From assembly GCA_964634885.1 (NCBI GenBank), contig CAZWLN010000026.1, positions 1-59,001 on the forward strand: DNA of 59,001 nt, written 5' to 3'. Origin of the DNA: DAINRZ01 sp964634885. GTDB taxonomy: Bacteria > Bacteroidota > Ignavibacteria > Kapaibacteriales > UBA2268. A program made the position numbers and the translations under genes. Numbering within the stretch: position 1 is the stretch's first letter; each line of letters starts with the position of its first letter. Below, piece by piece: positions 8,257-16,926 of the stretch. The notes beneath the pieces are model-generated. The model worked only from the letters and a program-made list of their open reading frames with translations. It ran no database searches and was not told the origin of the DNA.

Positions 8257-9321
8257 ATGACTGAAACATCTGACTCGAGAGTAAGAGGCATTCTTACAAT
8301 ATTCCTGGTAATCCTGGTGTTCTACCTGCTGAAAATACTCTCTTCACTGTTGATTCCCCTGGTACTGGCGCTGTTGTTCTCGCTGCTGTTCCAGCCGTTG
8401 GTTACATTCCTCAACAGGAGACGTGTGCCAAACTGGCTCATCGTACCAATTATCTCCGTCATCAGCCTTGCCTTCCTGGTTGTGCTGGTCAATATCATCG
8501 TACAGACAGGCGCAGATATTTCCTCCCAACAGGATTACCTCCTCGACAGGCTTAACTCCAAGATAGAAGGTATTCTGCTGTGGGCAAGCGACATTACAGG
8601 TACAGAGATCAGGCCTGAGTTCGTTACGGACAAGCTGAACGAACTGTTGAACGGCGAGTTCATCACTTCGGCGGTAGGAGGCCTTGCTTCGTCGATTAGT
8701 TCGTTTACAGGCAGCTTCGTGATGTTTGCCCTGTACTATATCGTTTTCCTGTCGGGCATGTCCGGCAGCAAAGACTATTTGCGGTACCTCGCCGGGAACG
8801 AAGCCAAAGACGGCCTCGCCGAAAACTTCGATAAAGTAACGAAAAGTGTTTACTCCTATATGATAATCAAGACCCTCGTCAACCTGTTGATGGGTGTTCT
8901 GGTAACAGTGGTTTGCTACGCTTTCGGAATCAAATTCCCCGTTTTCTGGGGCTTCCTGACTTTTGTTTTCCACTACATCCCGACGATAGGGTCCATCATT
9001 GCTACTGTCCCGCCCGTGCTGATGGGCATTATCCAGTTCGATACATTCCCGCCGGTTCTGTTCCTGGCGTTGTTGCTGATGGTGGCACAGTTCATCATGG
9101 GCAATGTCGTAGAGCCTAAGATAATGGGCGGTCACCTGCGGCTCAACACTGTCGCAGTCATCTTCGGATTGGTCTTCTGGGGCTATATCTGGGGCATTCC
9201 CGGAATGATGCTTTCTGTACCGTTACTGGTAATACTGAAACTGGTATTCGAGCATTTCCCATCACTGGCAATCTTTGCCCGACTGATGGGCTATCCCGAC
9301 AAACCGGCAGAAGGAAAATAA
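8257..9321 (+). CDS. AI-2E family transporter (PerM/UPF0118-like)
   Basis: This is an integral membrane protein of 354 aa from the ATG at 8257. That ATG has GGAGAA immediately upstream, while the longer frame begins with a TTG and is not needed. The predicted segments fit the AI-2E exporter fold: paired N-terminal helices (ILTIFLVILVFYLLKI and LLIPLVLALLFSLLF), a soluble loop, and a C-terminal block containing the conserved FWGFLTFVFHYIPTIGSIIATVPP and later GGHLRLNTVAVIFGLVFWGYIWGIPGMMLSVP. Family members export AI-2 or act in Na+/H+ exchange and osmotolerance, and the true substrate cannot be told from sequence. It lies 78 bases after the YbaK gene on the same strand. Confidence 0.93.
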   Translation: MTETSDSRVRGILTIFLVILVFYLLKILSSLLIPLVLALLFSLLFQPLVTFLNRRRVPNWLIVPIISVISLAFLVVLVNIIVQTGADISSQQDYLLDRLNSKIEGILLWASDITGTEIRPEFVTDKLNELLNGEFITSAVGGLASSISSFTGSFVMFALYYIVFLSGMSGSKDYLRYLAGNEAKDGLAENFDKVTKSVYSYMIIKTLVNLLMGVLVTVVCYAFGIKFPVFWGFLTFVFHYIPTIGSIIATVPPVLMGIIQFDTFPPVLFLALLLMVAQFIMGNVVEPKIMGGHLRLNTVAVIFGLVFWGYIWGIPGMMLSVPLLVILKLVFEHFPSLAIFARLMGYPDKPAEGK

Positions 9322-9372
9322 TTAATTCCTTGCAAAGACGTTATTACATTTCAAGTTGAATTTACAAATATA

Positions 9373-9918
9373 ATGAGATTGGTTATGAGATTGTTTTCAT
9401 TGATAATACTTTTTTGCTCGACGATGATGATGTACGGACAGGACTTTACAGTTCCCGAAATTTTCCCTACATACCAGCATGAACTACTCGGCCCCATGGT
9501 AGGCAAGTGGAAGCTTACCTATTCGCAGGTTTCCGATTCGGTCAATAAACAATACGGCCAGGGTTTCGCAGAGATCTATTTCATGCTGGGCGGCAGAGTG
9601 CTGGTAATTCACTCTAAGAACGAGATACAACAGGTCGGCTATGACGTAATGACTTATATCGGCTGGGATGAGGACAACAAAGAGTACTATCTCTTCAGGG
9701 TTGACAACCTGGTTTTAACAAGGATCCACCTCTCCGGCAAGTATGATGAAAAGAAGAGGATGTGGATTTTCGAGGGTAAAATGCAGAACAAAGATAAGAC
9801 CCCGATAAAATTCGAGTATAAATTTGAACGACAGAACAAACTAATCGTTACTCTCTATCTGGACGAAGGTAAAGGCCTGAAAGAGTCATACAAGGAAATG
9901 CTTATCAAGCAGGAATAG
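9373..9918 (+). CDS. Exported DUF1579-like protein
   Basis: The protein is 181 aa with a signal peptide ending near MMMYGQ. The mature part has the DUF1579-like layout: an N-terminal LLGPMVGKWKLTY, a GGRVLVIHSK strand, a VMTYIGWDEDNKEYYLFRVDN segment and a hairpin-rich C-terminus. This suggests a lipocalin-like beta barrel. The biochemical role of the family is unknown. It is 51 bases after the AI-2E transporter and may be co-transcribed with it. Confidence 0.7.
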   Translation: MRLVMRLFSLIILFCSTMMMYGQDFTVPEIFPTYQHELLGPMVGKWKLTYSQVSDSVNKQYGQGFAEIYFMLGGRVLVIHSKNEIQQVGYDVMTYIGWDEDNKEYYLFRVDNLVLTRIHLSGKYDEKKRMWIFEGKMQNKDKTPIKFEYKFERQNKLIVTLYLDEGKGLKESYKEMLIKQE

Positions 9919-9978
9919 TTCGTAAAGAATTCTGAATTAAGATTTCTGAATGCTTAATGTAAGAAGAAGCAGATTCCG

Positions 9979-10390
9979 TTCTTCTTTCTCCTTCCCCCTG
10001 GGGAATAATTCCCCTTGGGGGAAGGTTGGGATGGGGTTTCTCAGTTCGTAAAGTTCATAANNNNNNNNNNNNNNNNNNNNNNNNNNNNNNNNNNNNNNNN
10101 NNNNNNNNNNNNNNNNNNNNNNNNNNNNNNNNNNNNNNNNNNNNNNNNNNNNNNNNNNNNAGTTTTTCAAGTTCGTAAAGAAAGAAGAAAAGCAGGTTCT
10201 TCTTTCTCCTTCCCCTTGGGGAAGGTTGGGATGGGGTCATTAGTTCGTCAAGTTTATAAAGTTTGTCAAGTTCATAAAGTTTTTCAAGTTCGTAAAGAAA
10301 GAAGAAAAGCAGGTTCTTCTTTCTCCTTCCCCCTGGGGAAGGCCGGGATGGGGTGGGTTCAGTTCATCAAGTTTATAAAGCAAGATGAAG
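9979..10390 (+). repeat. Composite repeat: GC palindrome + GGGATGGGG + nonamer array
   Basis: Each unit has a CCTTCCCC-(TT/CT)-GGGGAAGG palindrome, a GGGATGGGG block, then 9-base units of consensus AGTTYRTMA (for example six units at 10242-10295). Successive units are about 117 bases apart (13 x 9). A 100-N gap interrupts the array. Open frames through it encode only Lys-Phe-Ile repeats and are not taken as genes. Confidence 0.85.
10061..10160. other. Assembly gap (100 N)
   Basis: Exactly 100 N lie inside the composite repeat. This is a conventional scaffold gap of unknown true length; the repeat probably broke the assembly. Confidence 0.98.
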
Positions 10391-10420
10391 CTGAAACGTA
10401 GCGGCTTTTTTCTTCCAATA

Positions 10421-10521
10421 GCCACGTCATTTATGGCGTGGGCCGGATAAAGAATGAAACAATCTACTCCTTTCCGGGTGCGTCAGGATAGACTCCACCT
10501 GCGAGGTGGAGTCCATCTTTT
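10421..10521. repeat. Two dispersed hairpins downstream of the composite repeat
   Basis: CCACGTCAT ... ATGGCGTGG (about 10422-10441) is an imperfect hairpin. GATAGACTCCACCT (10487-10500) pairs with AGGTGGAGTCCATC (10504-10517) with one mismatch across a 3-base loop and is followed by TTTT. The second is nearly the same sequence as the hairpin at 13175-13209. The remainder up to 10659 shows no gene. Confidence 0.7.
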
Positions 10522-10659
10522 AACGGGTGAAGCCTTATTCCTCTCATCAATGCAAGTCCCATGCAGAATAATTATTGAATAATAAAATCTTTTTTATATA
10601 CCAACGTTTAGTAGATATTGAGGTTACAATTGTTTTAGTCATGGCAGGAAACACACAAC

Positions 10660-11163
10660 ATGAAGCTATTACCTGTACTTATTGCTGCTTTCACAGTGCT
10701 GGCCCTCTCATCGTGTGAACATGGCGGAGAAAGCGAAGACTTGTTTACCGGCATTACCATGAGGGATGAAACCTGTGCCCCCGGCAGCTTAGTTGATTCT
10801 TCCGACTGGCTGCCCAAGGGCTGCACCGTCGGGAAAACACTGCACGACAGGGTTCTGGACGAAACAGAAGACGGCTGTATGCTCAACAGCCTTACTGCCT
10901 GCCCCAATCCCTGCAACAGCGGCACTACAATTCAGTTTACCGTCAACAAGCCCGGTTTCATGAAGATTATACTGTTGGACAAACCGGATTCCGAATTGGC
11001 AACACTGCTGGAAAAACAAGTCGATGAAGGAACCAACGCCCTGAGTGTAAACTGCTACACGCTGAACCTCAAAGCAGCTGTTTACCGGGTACAGTTTTCC
11101 TTCCGCCCTAACGGTTCCGACGAAGTTTACGAGTCCTTCGGCGACATAAAAGTAGAATATTAA
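10660..11163 (+). CDS. Lipoprotein with a sorting-tail-like C-terminal beta domain
   Basis: The protein is 167 aa. The lipobox LALSSC places the lipidated Cys near residue 19. The C-terminal half (CPNPCNSGTTIQFTVNKPGFMKIILLD ... LKAAVYRVQFSF) has the proline-asparagine-proline start, 'I.F.....' strand and final aromatic strand pattern of FlgD-Ig or T9SS-type tail domains. It ends in GDIKVEY instead of the usual basic end, so it is probably anchored by lipid and not by T9SS. No specific function is recognised. An intrinsic terminator follows at 11184-11215. Confidence 0.7.
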   Translation: MKLLPVLIAAFTVLALSSCEHGGESEDLFTGITMRDETCAPGSLVDSSDWLPKGCTVGKTLHDRVLDETEDGCMLNSLTACPNPCNSGTTIQFTVNKPGFMKIILLDKPDSELATLLEKQVDEGTNALSVNCYTLNLKAAVYRVQFSFRPNGSDEVYESFGDIKVEY

Positions 11164-11183
11164 TATCCGGCATTAGTGTTATT

Positions 11184-11215
11184 GGGCTTAGCTGCTGTAG
11201 CTGGGCCTGTTTTTT
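11184..11215 (+). terminator. Intrinsic terminator of the lipoprotein gene
   Basis: GGGCTTAGC (11184-11192) pairs with GCTGGGCCT (11200-11208) using three wobble pairs, then a T-run (11210-11215). It lies 20 bases after the stop codon on the same strand. Confidence 0.65.
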
Positions 11216-11672
11216 GTGTTCCGCCCCCGTGCGGCGCGGACGAAGGCCTTGGGGAAGGCATCCTGAAGATTTTGAAATCTCAATTATTTGAGACAATTTG
11301 CCTTTTGATGTGTCATTAAGATAATGAATTGTATTAGGCATGAAATGTCGTTATTCGTAAACGGGAAAATCATTGTATTGCAACTGAGCCTTATGGCCTG
11401 GGCATGACAATAATTGATTTACATATTATTATTAATCGTTTGAATTGTTCACGCTGTCCTCGCTTACCCGGTAAAGCAATCAAAATATTAGCTATCTTTG
11501 TCCTTTTCAAACTTTGTAATTATTATTTTGGTTCTAACACCAAATAGTTGTATTTTGACAACAGCGGGAAATTTGATTTAAAAAAAAATTGTAAAGAAGC
11601 AATGGCAGCAGTCTTGCTATGGCTGCTATATATTTATTATTTTTTTCAATTTCTTAATTTAGGAGGTTCTCA
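11216..11672. other. Intergenic leader region of the propeller gene
   Basis: No gene is recognised. TATCTTTG at 11493-11500 matches TAnnTTTG and could be the -7 box of the downstream T9SS gene, giving a leader of roughly 165 bases; no matching TTG box was found at the right distance. AGGAGG at 11661-11666 is a near-perfect Shine-Dalgarno sequence for the ATG at 11673. Confidence 0.35.
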
Positions 11673-12944
11673 ATGAGACTCAAACTTTTGGTTCTAACAA
11701 CACTTGTGTCTGTGTTTGTACTGTCGCAGTCCTGCTTTGCCGACGACATCGTCTGGACGAAGTACACTCACGACATCAGCAGGCTGCAGTTTAACAACGA
11801 CGACAGTAAAATACTCACTGTCGGCAGCGGCGGCATCATCATCTTCAACACTTCCGACGGGAGCCAGGTGCAGCATATACCGGGCTATGAAGCCGGGGAA
11901 TACAGCGCAGACAACAGCCTGATTGTTGCAGCACGTGAACAGAGCGACAGTTTGAACGACGTCTATCCTTACGTCGATGTAATCGACGCTGCTACCTATC
12001 AGGTTATTAAATCCATAAAGCTGAATAAACTGAAAAGTGCGCCAAGCTACGAAGAAGTAATTATCTCTCCCGATAATAAGACTATTGCTGAATTCAATCC
12101 TTTTGGTTTATATTTTATCGATGTTGAGACCGGTTTATTAAAAAAAACACTAACCTCTTTTGGAGACGAAAACAGGAAAGTATCAATTAGCTCTTTTATT
12201 TACTCAAAGGATAGTAAGCATGTAATTATTGCTCTTTGGGACCCGGTCAAGGGAGAATATGGTTCCATTATGTTCATTAATACGAGCACATATAATATGG
12301 ATTACAAGTATGATAAAAGGGCAGGATGCTTAACTTTGAGCGATGATGGTCATTTATTAGCTTTCAACAGCCCCGACGAAGCCGGCAAGGCTGTTACCGT
12401 CATGAACACCCAGACTCACGAGATAGTCGGGCAGATCCCGGGGACTGCAAGTTGGGTTAGAAGCATGGTTTTCTCTCCGGACGGTCAGTATCTGGCGGTT
12501 TCGGATGATGAGCATAGTACAAAATTTTATAAAACTAATGATTATTCATTATATAAAACTATTTATCCTGAAGGCTTCTATTTTTCGAGTATGGATATCT
12601 CAAAAGACAATGGATACTTAATAGGCGGCGCTAGCTCGGTAATGATGTTGTTAAACTTTTTAAAAACCGGTGTAATAGATGGCAAAGAAATTTTAGAAAT
12701 TCTATATCCTAACCCATCCGGTAATAGTATCAATGTTACTTTCGAATTACCAGCAGCTACAACTTTGAGTTTCAACCTTTACGACATGACAGGTGTTTTG
12801 GTTGAGGCGCTTAAAACCGGGACTTATGAGACGGGAACAGTGGAGGAAAACCTGTATTTAAACAACATAGCAAACGGAACATATTACCTGAAAATCGAAT
12901 CTGCCGAATTTAATATGACATTCAAAGTAATCGTCAATCGATAG
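11673..12944 (+). CDS. Secreted WD40/YVTN-like propeller with T9SS sorting domain
   Basis: The protein is 423 aa. A signal peptide (about residues 1-23, ending SCFA) precedes repeated beta-propeller units with SPDG-type turns (ISPDNKTIAEF, VFSPDGQYLAVSDD, SKDNGYLIGGA), as in WD40/YVTN surface proteins. The C-terminal ~75 residues (ILYPNPSGNSINVTFELP ... GVLVEAL ... NGTYYLKIES ... FKVIVNR) are a textbook type A T9SS sorting domain. Translation is set by AGGAGG 6-7 bases before the ATG. It is probably a surface binding protein. A 40-codon signal-peptide ORF follows 11 bases after the stop. Confidence 0.88.
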   Translation: MRLKLLVLTTLVSVFVLSQSCFADDIVWTKYTHDISRLQFNNDDSKILTVGSGGIIIFNTSDGSQVQHIPGYEAGEYSADNSLIVAAREQSDSLNDVYPYVDVIDAATYQVIKSIKLNKLKSAPSYEEVIISPDNKTIAEFNPFGLYFIDVETGLLKKTLTSFGDENRKVSISSFIYSKDSKHVIIALWDPVKGEYGSIMFINTSTYNMDYKYDKRAGCLTLSDDGHLLAFNSPDEAGKAVTVMNTQTHEIVGQIPGTASWVRSMVFSPDGQYLAVSDDEHSTKFYKTNDYSLYKTIYPEGFYFSSMDISKDNGYLIGGASSVMMLLNFLKTGVIDGKEILEILYPNPSGNSINVTFELPAATTLSFNLYDMTGVLVEALKTGTYETGTVEENLYLNNIANGTYYLKIESAEFNMTFKVIVNR

Positions 12945-12955
12945 GGAGCAGCATA

Positions 12956-13078
12956 ATGAAAAACATATTTATAATATTCTTAGTGATTTTTTCATGCTTA
13001 ACAGCTTATTCTCAGGACAAAGAGCCAACAGCCCACCCCCTCAATCAGTTGTTTGATTCTTACCGGACAAACGGTTAA
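12956..13078 (+). CDS. Small secreted peptide ORF (40 aa)
   Basis: The ATG at 12956 has GGGAG about 8 bases upstream and follows the stop codon of the T9SS propeller by 11 bases, so it is probably in the same transcript. Residues 1-20 form a good signal peptide (hydrophobic core IFIIFLVIFSCL, then TAYSQ), leaving a mature peptide of about 20 residues (DKEPTAHPLNQLFDSYRTNG). It may be a genuine small exported peptide or the 5' remnant of a larger secreted gene; no continuation is seen in other frames before the hairpins at 13105. Confidence 0.5.
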   Translation: MKNIFIIFLVIFSCLTAYSQDKEPTAHPLNQLFDSYRTNG

Positions 13079-13104
13079 TTTAAGGTGTGGGAAAAAAAAG
13101 ATTG

Positions 13105-13137
13105 AACCTTCCGAAGGTTTGAATCCTTCGGAAGGTT
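13105..13137. repeat. Perfect 13-base inverted repeat
   Basis: AACCTTCCGAAGG (13105-13117) and CCTTCGGAAGGTT (13125-13137) are perfectly complementary across a 7-base loop. There is no T-run. It is either a hairpin repeat or part of the 3' end of the propeller transcript. Confidence 0.7.
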
Positions 13138-13174
13138 GACGCCCCTACAGAGTTTTCAGTCTTTCGTTTCTTTT

Positions 13175-13209
13175 AAGATGGACTCCACCTTTGAGGTGGA
13201 GTCCATCTT
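13175..13209. terminator. 16-base-stem hairpin, probable bidirectional transcript end
   Basis: AAGATGGACTCCACCT (13175-13190) and AGGTGGAGTCCATCTT (13194-13209) form a perfect stem with a 3-base loop, with T-rich flanks on both sides. It lies between convergent genes. The same hairpin occurs at 10487-10517, so it is also a dispersed repeat. Confidence 0.6.
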
Positions 13210-13214
13210 TCGGC

Positions 13215-13253
13215 AAAAAAAAGCCCGGAACCGTTGTGGCCCGGGCATTTTTC
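13215..13253 (-). terminator. Intrinsic terminator of the threonine dehydrogenase gene
   Basis: GCCCGG (13223-13228) pairs with CCGGGC (13241-13246). On the minus strand the hairpin is followed by eight T (plus-strand A-run 13215-13222), and on the plus strand by ATTTTTC. It could therefore stop transcription from both directions. It lies 20 bases past the stop codon of the dehydrogenase gene. Confidence 0.7.
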
Positions 13254-13271
13254 TTACTACGGTGAGATATA

Positions 13272-14249
13272 TTATATCAAGCCCTGCTCGTGTTTCTTTG
13301 TCAGTTTTTCGAGCATGTCTTTTGTCATCGAGTCGAGGTCGTAGGAAGGCTTCCATCCCCATTCGTCGCGTGCGGGCTGATCGTCAACGCCGTCCGGCCA
13401 CGAGTCGGCAATAGCCTGGCGGAAGTCGGGAGCATAGTCGATCTTGAAGTCGGGTTTGTATTTCCTGATCGAGTCGGCAAGGACTTTAACGTCGAAGCTC
13501 ATGGAGCCGACGTTGTAGTCATTGTGTCTCTTCAGTGTCTCGAAGGGAGCTTCCATCAGGTCGATTGTAGCTTTGAGGCAGTCGGGCATATACATCATCG
13601 GAAGTTGGGTGTCTTCTTTGACGAAGCATGTGTAGCTGTTCTTCTTAACTGCTTCGTAGTAGATCTCGACGGCGTAGTCTGTAGTGCCGCCGCCGGGCAT
13701 TGTTTCGGCGGAGATGATGCCGGGATAGCGAAGGCCGCGGCAGTCGATTCCGAATTTGCGGACATAGTAGTCTGCAACGAGTTCGCCTGCAACTTTAGTA
13801 ACGCCGTACATTGTTGTCGGGTGCAGCGGAGTGTCCTGGGGTGCAATCTTCGGACAGTCGGGGCCCCAGACAGCGATGGAACTGGGCATTATTACTCTTG
13901 CCATTTCGTGTTTAACGGCGAGGTTGAGAATATTGATAGTTCCGTTCATGTTAACGTCCCATGCGAGCATGGGGTTCTTTTCTCCAACACCCGAAAGGAT
14001 GGCAGCCATGTGAACTATTGTGTCGATGTTATATTTGTTGATCATCTCTTCAACAGAAGCTTCGTCGCTGACGTTGATGAAGTGGAAGGGTCCCGACTCG
14101 AGCAATTCTTTGCTTGGTTCGGTCTTGCGTCCGGTAGCGATTACGTTCTCAGCGCCGTACTTTTTCCTGAGTTCCAGTGTTAATTCCGATCCGATCTGGC
14201 CAACAGAGCCGGTTACGAGGATCTTCTTGATGTCTTTTTTCATTGCCAT
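13272..14249 (-). CDS. Short-chain L-threonine 3-dehydrogenase (epimerase-like TDH)
   Basis: Enzymes of this type oxidise L-threonine to 2-amino-3-ketobutyrate with NAD+, the first step of threonine breakdown to glycine. The start is set at the ATG at 14249 (MAMKKDIKK), which has AAAGGA 6-7 bases upstream, giving 325 aa. The extended-SDR Rossmann signature GSVGQIGSEL, the NNxAxxxS-like HMAAILSGVGEKNP, SSIAVWGP, the catalytic YGVTK, and the diagnostic RGLRYPGIIS ... PGGGTTDYAVEIYYEA and LPMMYMPDCL segments point to TDH and not to UDP-glucose epimerase. The partner 2-amino-3-ketobutyrate CoA ligase is not in the window. Confidence 0.88.
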   Translation of the reverse strand: MAMKKDIKKILVTGSVGQIGSELTLELRKKYGAENVIATGRKTEPSKELLESGPFHFINVSDEASVEEMINKYNIDTIVHMAAILSGVGEKNPMLAWDVNMNGTINILNLAVKHEMARVIMPSSIAVWGPDCPKIAPQDTPLHPTTMYGVTKVAGELVADYYVRKFGIDCRGLRYPGIISAETMPGGGTTDYAVEIYYEAVKKNSYTCFVKEDTQLPMMYMPDCLKATIDLMEAPFETLKRHNDYNVGSMSFDVKVLADSIRKYKPDFKIDYAPDFRQAIADSWPDGVDDQPARDEWGWKPSYDLDSMTKDMLEKLTKKHEQGLI

Positions 14250-14455
14250 AGCTGTTCCTTTTATGACGTTGATAAATAAATAATTATAATTTTCCAAAAA
14301 AACCATGGCAAAATTAATAAATGGACAATGAAAATCCTAATTACAAATTGATTAAACTTAGGGGAATAGGCGAGTTAAAGCAGTACGTTTTACAGCCATT
14401 ATGTTTTTGGTGTTAATCCCGTTGCAATTATGGCTTTATAAGCGCCGGCCGGCCT

Positions 14456-15862
14456 CTATCTCCAGATTGCAAGTGAGCGTGAGACACGCTGCCTCCCGGT
14501 TTTCAGTATCAGGAAGTAAAGCCCTGTAGGATAGGCCGAGGTGTTGAAGTTCAGTATTACGCTTTTGTTTTCCCTGTTGTCTGTCCAGCCAACGCTTTCC
14601 ATTACCTTGCCGTCCATTGAGAGAATCTCAACCAGGTGTTCTCCTGCGTCGGCAGTTTTCAGGCTGATGGTAACCTCGTCGAAAGCACCGTCGGCTGAAA
14701 TGTCCAGGTCAACATCTTCCCTGTAGCTCTGTGGGGCCACGTCCGTCGGTATGTATTTCTCCATGAACCGGGGAGCGTTGCCGGGCCTCGGCGATTCGTA
14801 ATCGAGCAGCTGGTTGTATTCGACAAAGCGGCATTCCTTCCCGGGTTTGTCGGGTTCCTCGATGATGCCCAGGAACTTGTTGGAATAGTTTGTGAGGTAG
14901 ATCCTGCCGTCTTCACCGGGGTAAAGCGAGCCGAACCGGGCTTTATTCTTTGACTGGTAAATTACTGTAGCAGAATTCCTGACGCTGTCGGCAGACCCCA
15001 AGCCTATGTTGTACTGGACGATCTTTGCAGGTGAATTGAGTTCTGTAACATAGACAACGGATGAGTTCGGAGAGAACTCTACGTCGAAGTTTGTGTTGTA
15101 AAGGTCGGACTCGAAGGCAATCGGCGCGGAGACTTCGCCGGTGTTGAAGTCGAACCTGAATATCTCTATGATGCCTTTGCCGTAGATGGACGAGGCCAGT
15201 TTCCTGCTGTCGGGAGAGAATTTGAAGAATCCCAGCTTGTTTTCTTCGGCGCCCTGCAGTGCAATGCCTGTGTTGGAAATGACCGGGGGGCCGTCGATGC
15301 CGTTTTCAGTCAGCAGGTAAACGTAGAAGTCGCTGCTGTTCCAGTCGTGGGTGATGATCCAGTAATCGACGCCGTTGCTGTGCTGCTGCGAAGTAACTTT
15401 CTCGGCTGCCGGCACCCTGAGCGCCACATTTTTCATCGTAACGTCGCCCAGTCCGTTGTCGGCGTCCATATCGACGATTGTGAACCTGACGCCGATCATC
15501 TTATCCTTGTTAGCAGTAAAGATGTAGTATCTCGATTCGGCGCCGGGCTGTGGCACGACAACGCCAGCCTGGTTAGCGGATTTGTTACCCGTCAGTTCGT
15601 AGCCGTTAGGCATCTGTCGGTGTTCCCTGTTGTAGATGTTTACACCGTCGGTGTAGAAGAGGAGCCTGCCGTCGGCGTCGCTGATCTTGGCACAGCCCTC
15701 CAGTGTCTTCACTACTCCGCCGCCAGTGGATATGTCAGGATAGCCGGCTTTGATGTCAAAACCAGCTTCGAGGCCTATATGTTTAACCCTTTCCGAGTTA
15801 CGGGATTGCACCGGAACGGATATAATCACCGATAATATGATCAATGACATGATATATTTCAT
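14456..15862 (-). CDS. Secreted beta-propeller protein with T9SS sorting domain
   Basis: The protein is 468 aa from the ATG at 15862, which has GAGGTG just upstream; an in-frame GTG lies 6 bases earlier. After a signal peptide, residues of about 45-130 (EGCAKISDADGRLLFYTDGVNIYNREHRQMPNG and AGVVVPQPG...YYIFTANK) match the propeller module found at the N-terminus of many large Bacteroidota gliding or adhesin-like proteins. Further propeller strands follow (KFSPDSRKLASSIYG, VEFSPNSSVVYVTE). The last ~80 residues form a T9SS tail ending in SRSLAIWR. It is probably a surface-exposed binding protein and no enzyme motif is seen. Confidence 0.85.
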   Translation of the reverse strand: MKYIMSLIILSVIISVPVQSRNSERVKHIGLEAGFDIKAGYPDISTGGGVVKTLEGCAKISDADGRLLFYTDGVNIYNREHRQMPNGYELTGNKSANQAGVVVPQPGAESRYYIFTANKDKMIGVRFTIVDMDADNGLGDVTMKNVALRVPAAEKVTSQQHSNGVDYWIITHDWNSSDFYVYLLTENGIDGPPVISNTGIALQGAEENKLGFFKFSPDSRKLASSIYGKGIIEIFRFDFNTGEVSAPIAFESDLYNTNFDVEFSPNSSVVYVTELNSPAKIVQYNIGLGSADSVRNSATVIYQSKNKARFGSLYPGEDGRIYLTNYSNKFLGIIEEPDKPGKECRFVEYNQLLDYESPRPGNAPRFMEKYIPTDVAPQSYREDVDLDISADGAFDEVTISLKTADAGEHLVEILSMDGKVMESVGWTDNRENKSVILNFNTSAYPTGLYFLILKTGRQRVSRSLAIWR

Positions 15863-15981
15863 GACCACCTCATGCTATATTTGTGAACCTTCCTGTCAAC
15901 TAAACTCTTACAACGGGTGGAGTTAACCGTTTTAACCCGCTGTATTTTTACTTCCATGCAAAAAACAAGCCAATATAATTC

Positions 15982-16773
15982 TCAGAGGCAGTTTTCTATT
16001 TGGGTATGTATTTCCTCATCAGTAATCCCCTCCTGCTGCTTAATTCGCACAAGCCACTCTTTTTCTTTTTGCCAGAGATCGAGCAGCTTATTGCCAAAAT
16101 CGCTAAAGGTTTTCTGGTCTTTAGCTTTTGTAAAAACTAATTTTTCCCCCTCTAATTTGTATTCTCCTTTTTTATCGGTTAAAAACTTCTGAAGTTTAGA
16201 AACCAATTGAATAAAGGACTCCTGGATGGAGAAGTATTCGTTAATATTGTAGTCGCCGCCTGCTACGAGGTTGTAAATGCTGTCGAGCAGGGCTTTGTTC
16301 CCGATTTCTGTTTTCCTGATGCCGGCGGCTGTATTCTCAGAAATGGCGTCGAACCTGGCTTTGTATTGCCGCAGTTTTCCGTCCAGCCTGGCAAGCATGG
16401 CCGCAGCATCGTCAATTTTATCCGGTTCGTCTATCGTTGTCGAGAGTATTTTTTCCATGTCCAAGGCAGCAATGTCGGTTTTCATCCGGTTGTACTCGTC
16501 CTGCAACTTTGTTTCATAGTCCCGGAGAACATCGAGCAAAGGACTGAACGGTTTCAGCTTCTCCATGAATTCACCGGCTTCTGTCTCATCAAAGGAATCG
16601 CCCGAAGCCATCCGGCTAATCATCAGGCTGTCTTCAGTGCTAACGGCGCCGGAAGTGCCTGTGTCAACGGTAAAGTAGAGGATCAGTGCGTAGGTAAAAA
16701 CGCCGAGCGACACTACCGCGAATGCAGAGAGCATGACAGCATTCCTGGTTTTACTGTTGACTCGTTCAGTCAT
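15982..16773 (-). CDS. Single-pass membrane protein with coiled-coil region, unknown function
   Basis: The protein is 263 aa. A short basic N-terminus is followed by one membrane helix (about residues 12-35, VMLSAFAVVSLGVFTYALIL). The rest is soluble and strongly helical, with heptad-like patterns (DYETKLQDEYNRMKTDIAAL, LARLDGKLRQYKARFDAISE). No enzyme or family signature was recognised. It probably faces the periplasm. The gene is divergent from the SDR gene, with a very AT-rich spacer. Confidence 0.7.
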   Translation of the reverse strand: MTERVNSKTRNAVMLSAFAVVSLGVFTYALILYFTVDTGTSGAVSTEDSLMISRMASGDSFDETEAGEFMEKLKPFSPLLDVLRDYETKLQDEYNRMKTDIAALDMEKILSTTIDEPDKIDDAAAMLARLDGKLRQYKARFDAISENTAAGIRKTEIGNKALLDSIYNLVAGGDYNINEYFSIQESFIQLVSKLQKFLTDKKGEYKLEGEKLVFTKAKDQKTFSDFGNKLLDLWQKEKEWLVRIKQQEGITDEEIHTQIENCL

Positions 16774-16926
16774 ATATCATTTCCAAAATCAATCAAATCC
16801 GAAAACAATTATTAATTTTTATTCATTATCATTTATGCAATATTAAATGAATAATATTTAATAAACTAATTGAAAATTAATTATTTTTATATTATATTAA
16901 AAATTTTTATTACTAATGGTTATTAC

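Noticed and set aside
10015..10425. Several open frames across the N gap and repeat encoding Lys-Phe-Ile or Leu-Asp-Glu repeats
   Set aside because: They follow the 9-base repeat and run through N; no start signal and no coding pattern other than the repeat.
13272..14249. UDP-glucose 4-epimerase
   Set aside because: The RYPGIIS, PGGGTTDYAVEIYYEA and LPMMYMPDC segments match short-chain threonine dehydrogenase instead.
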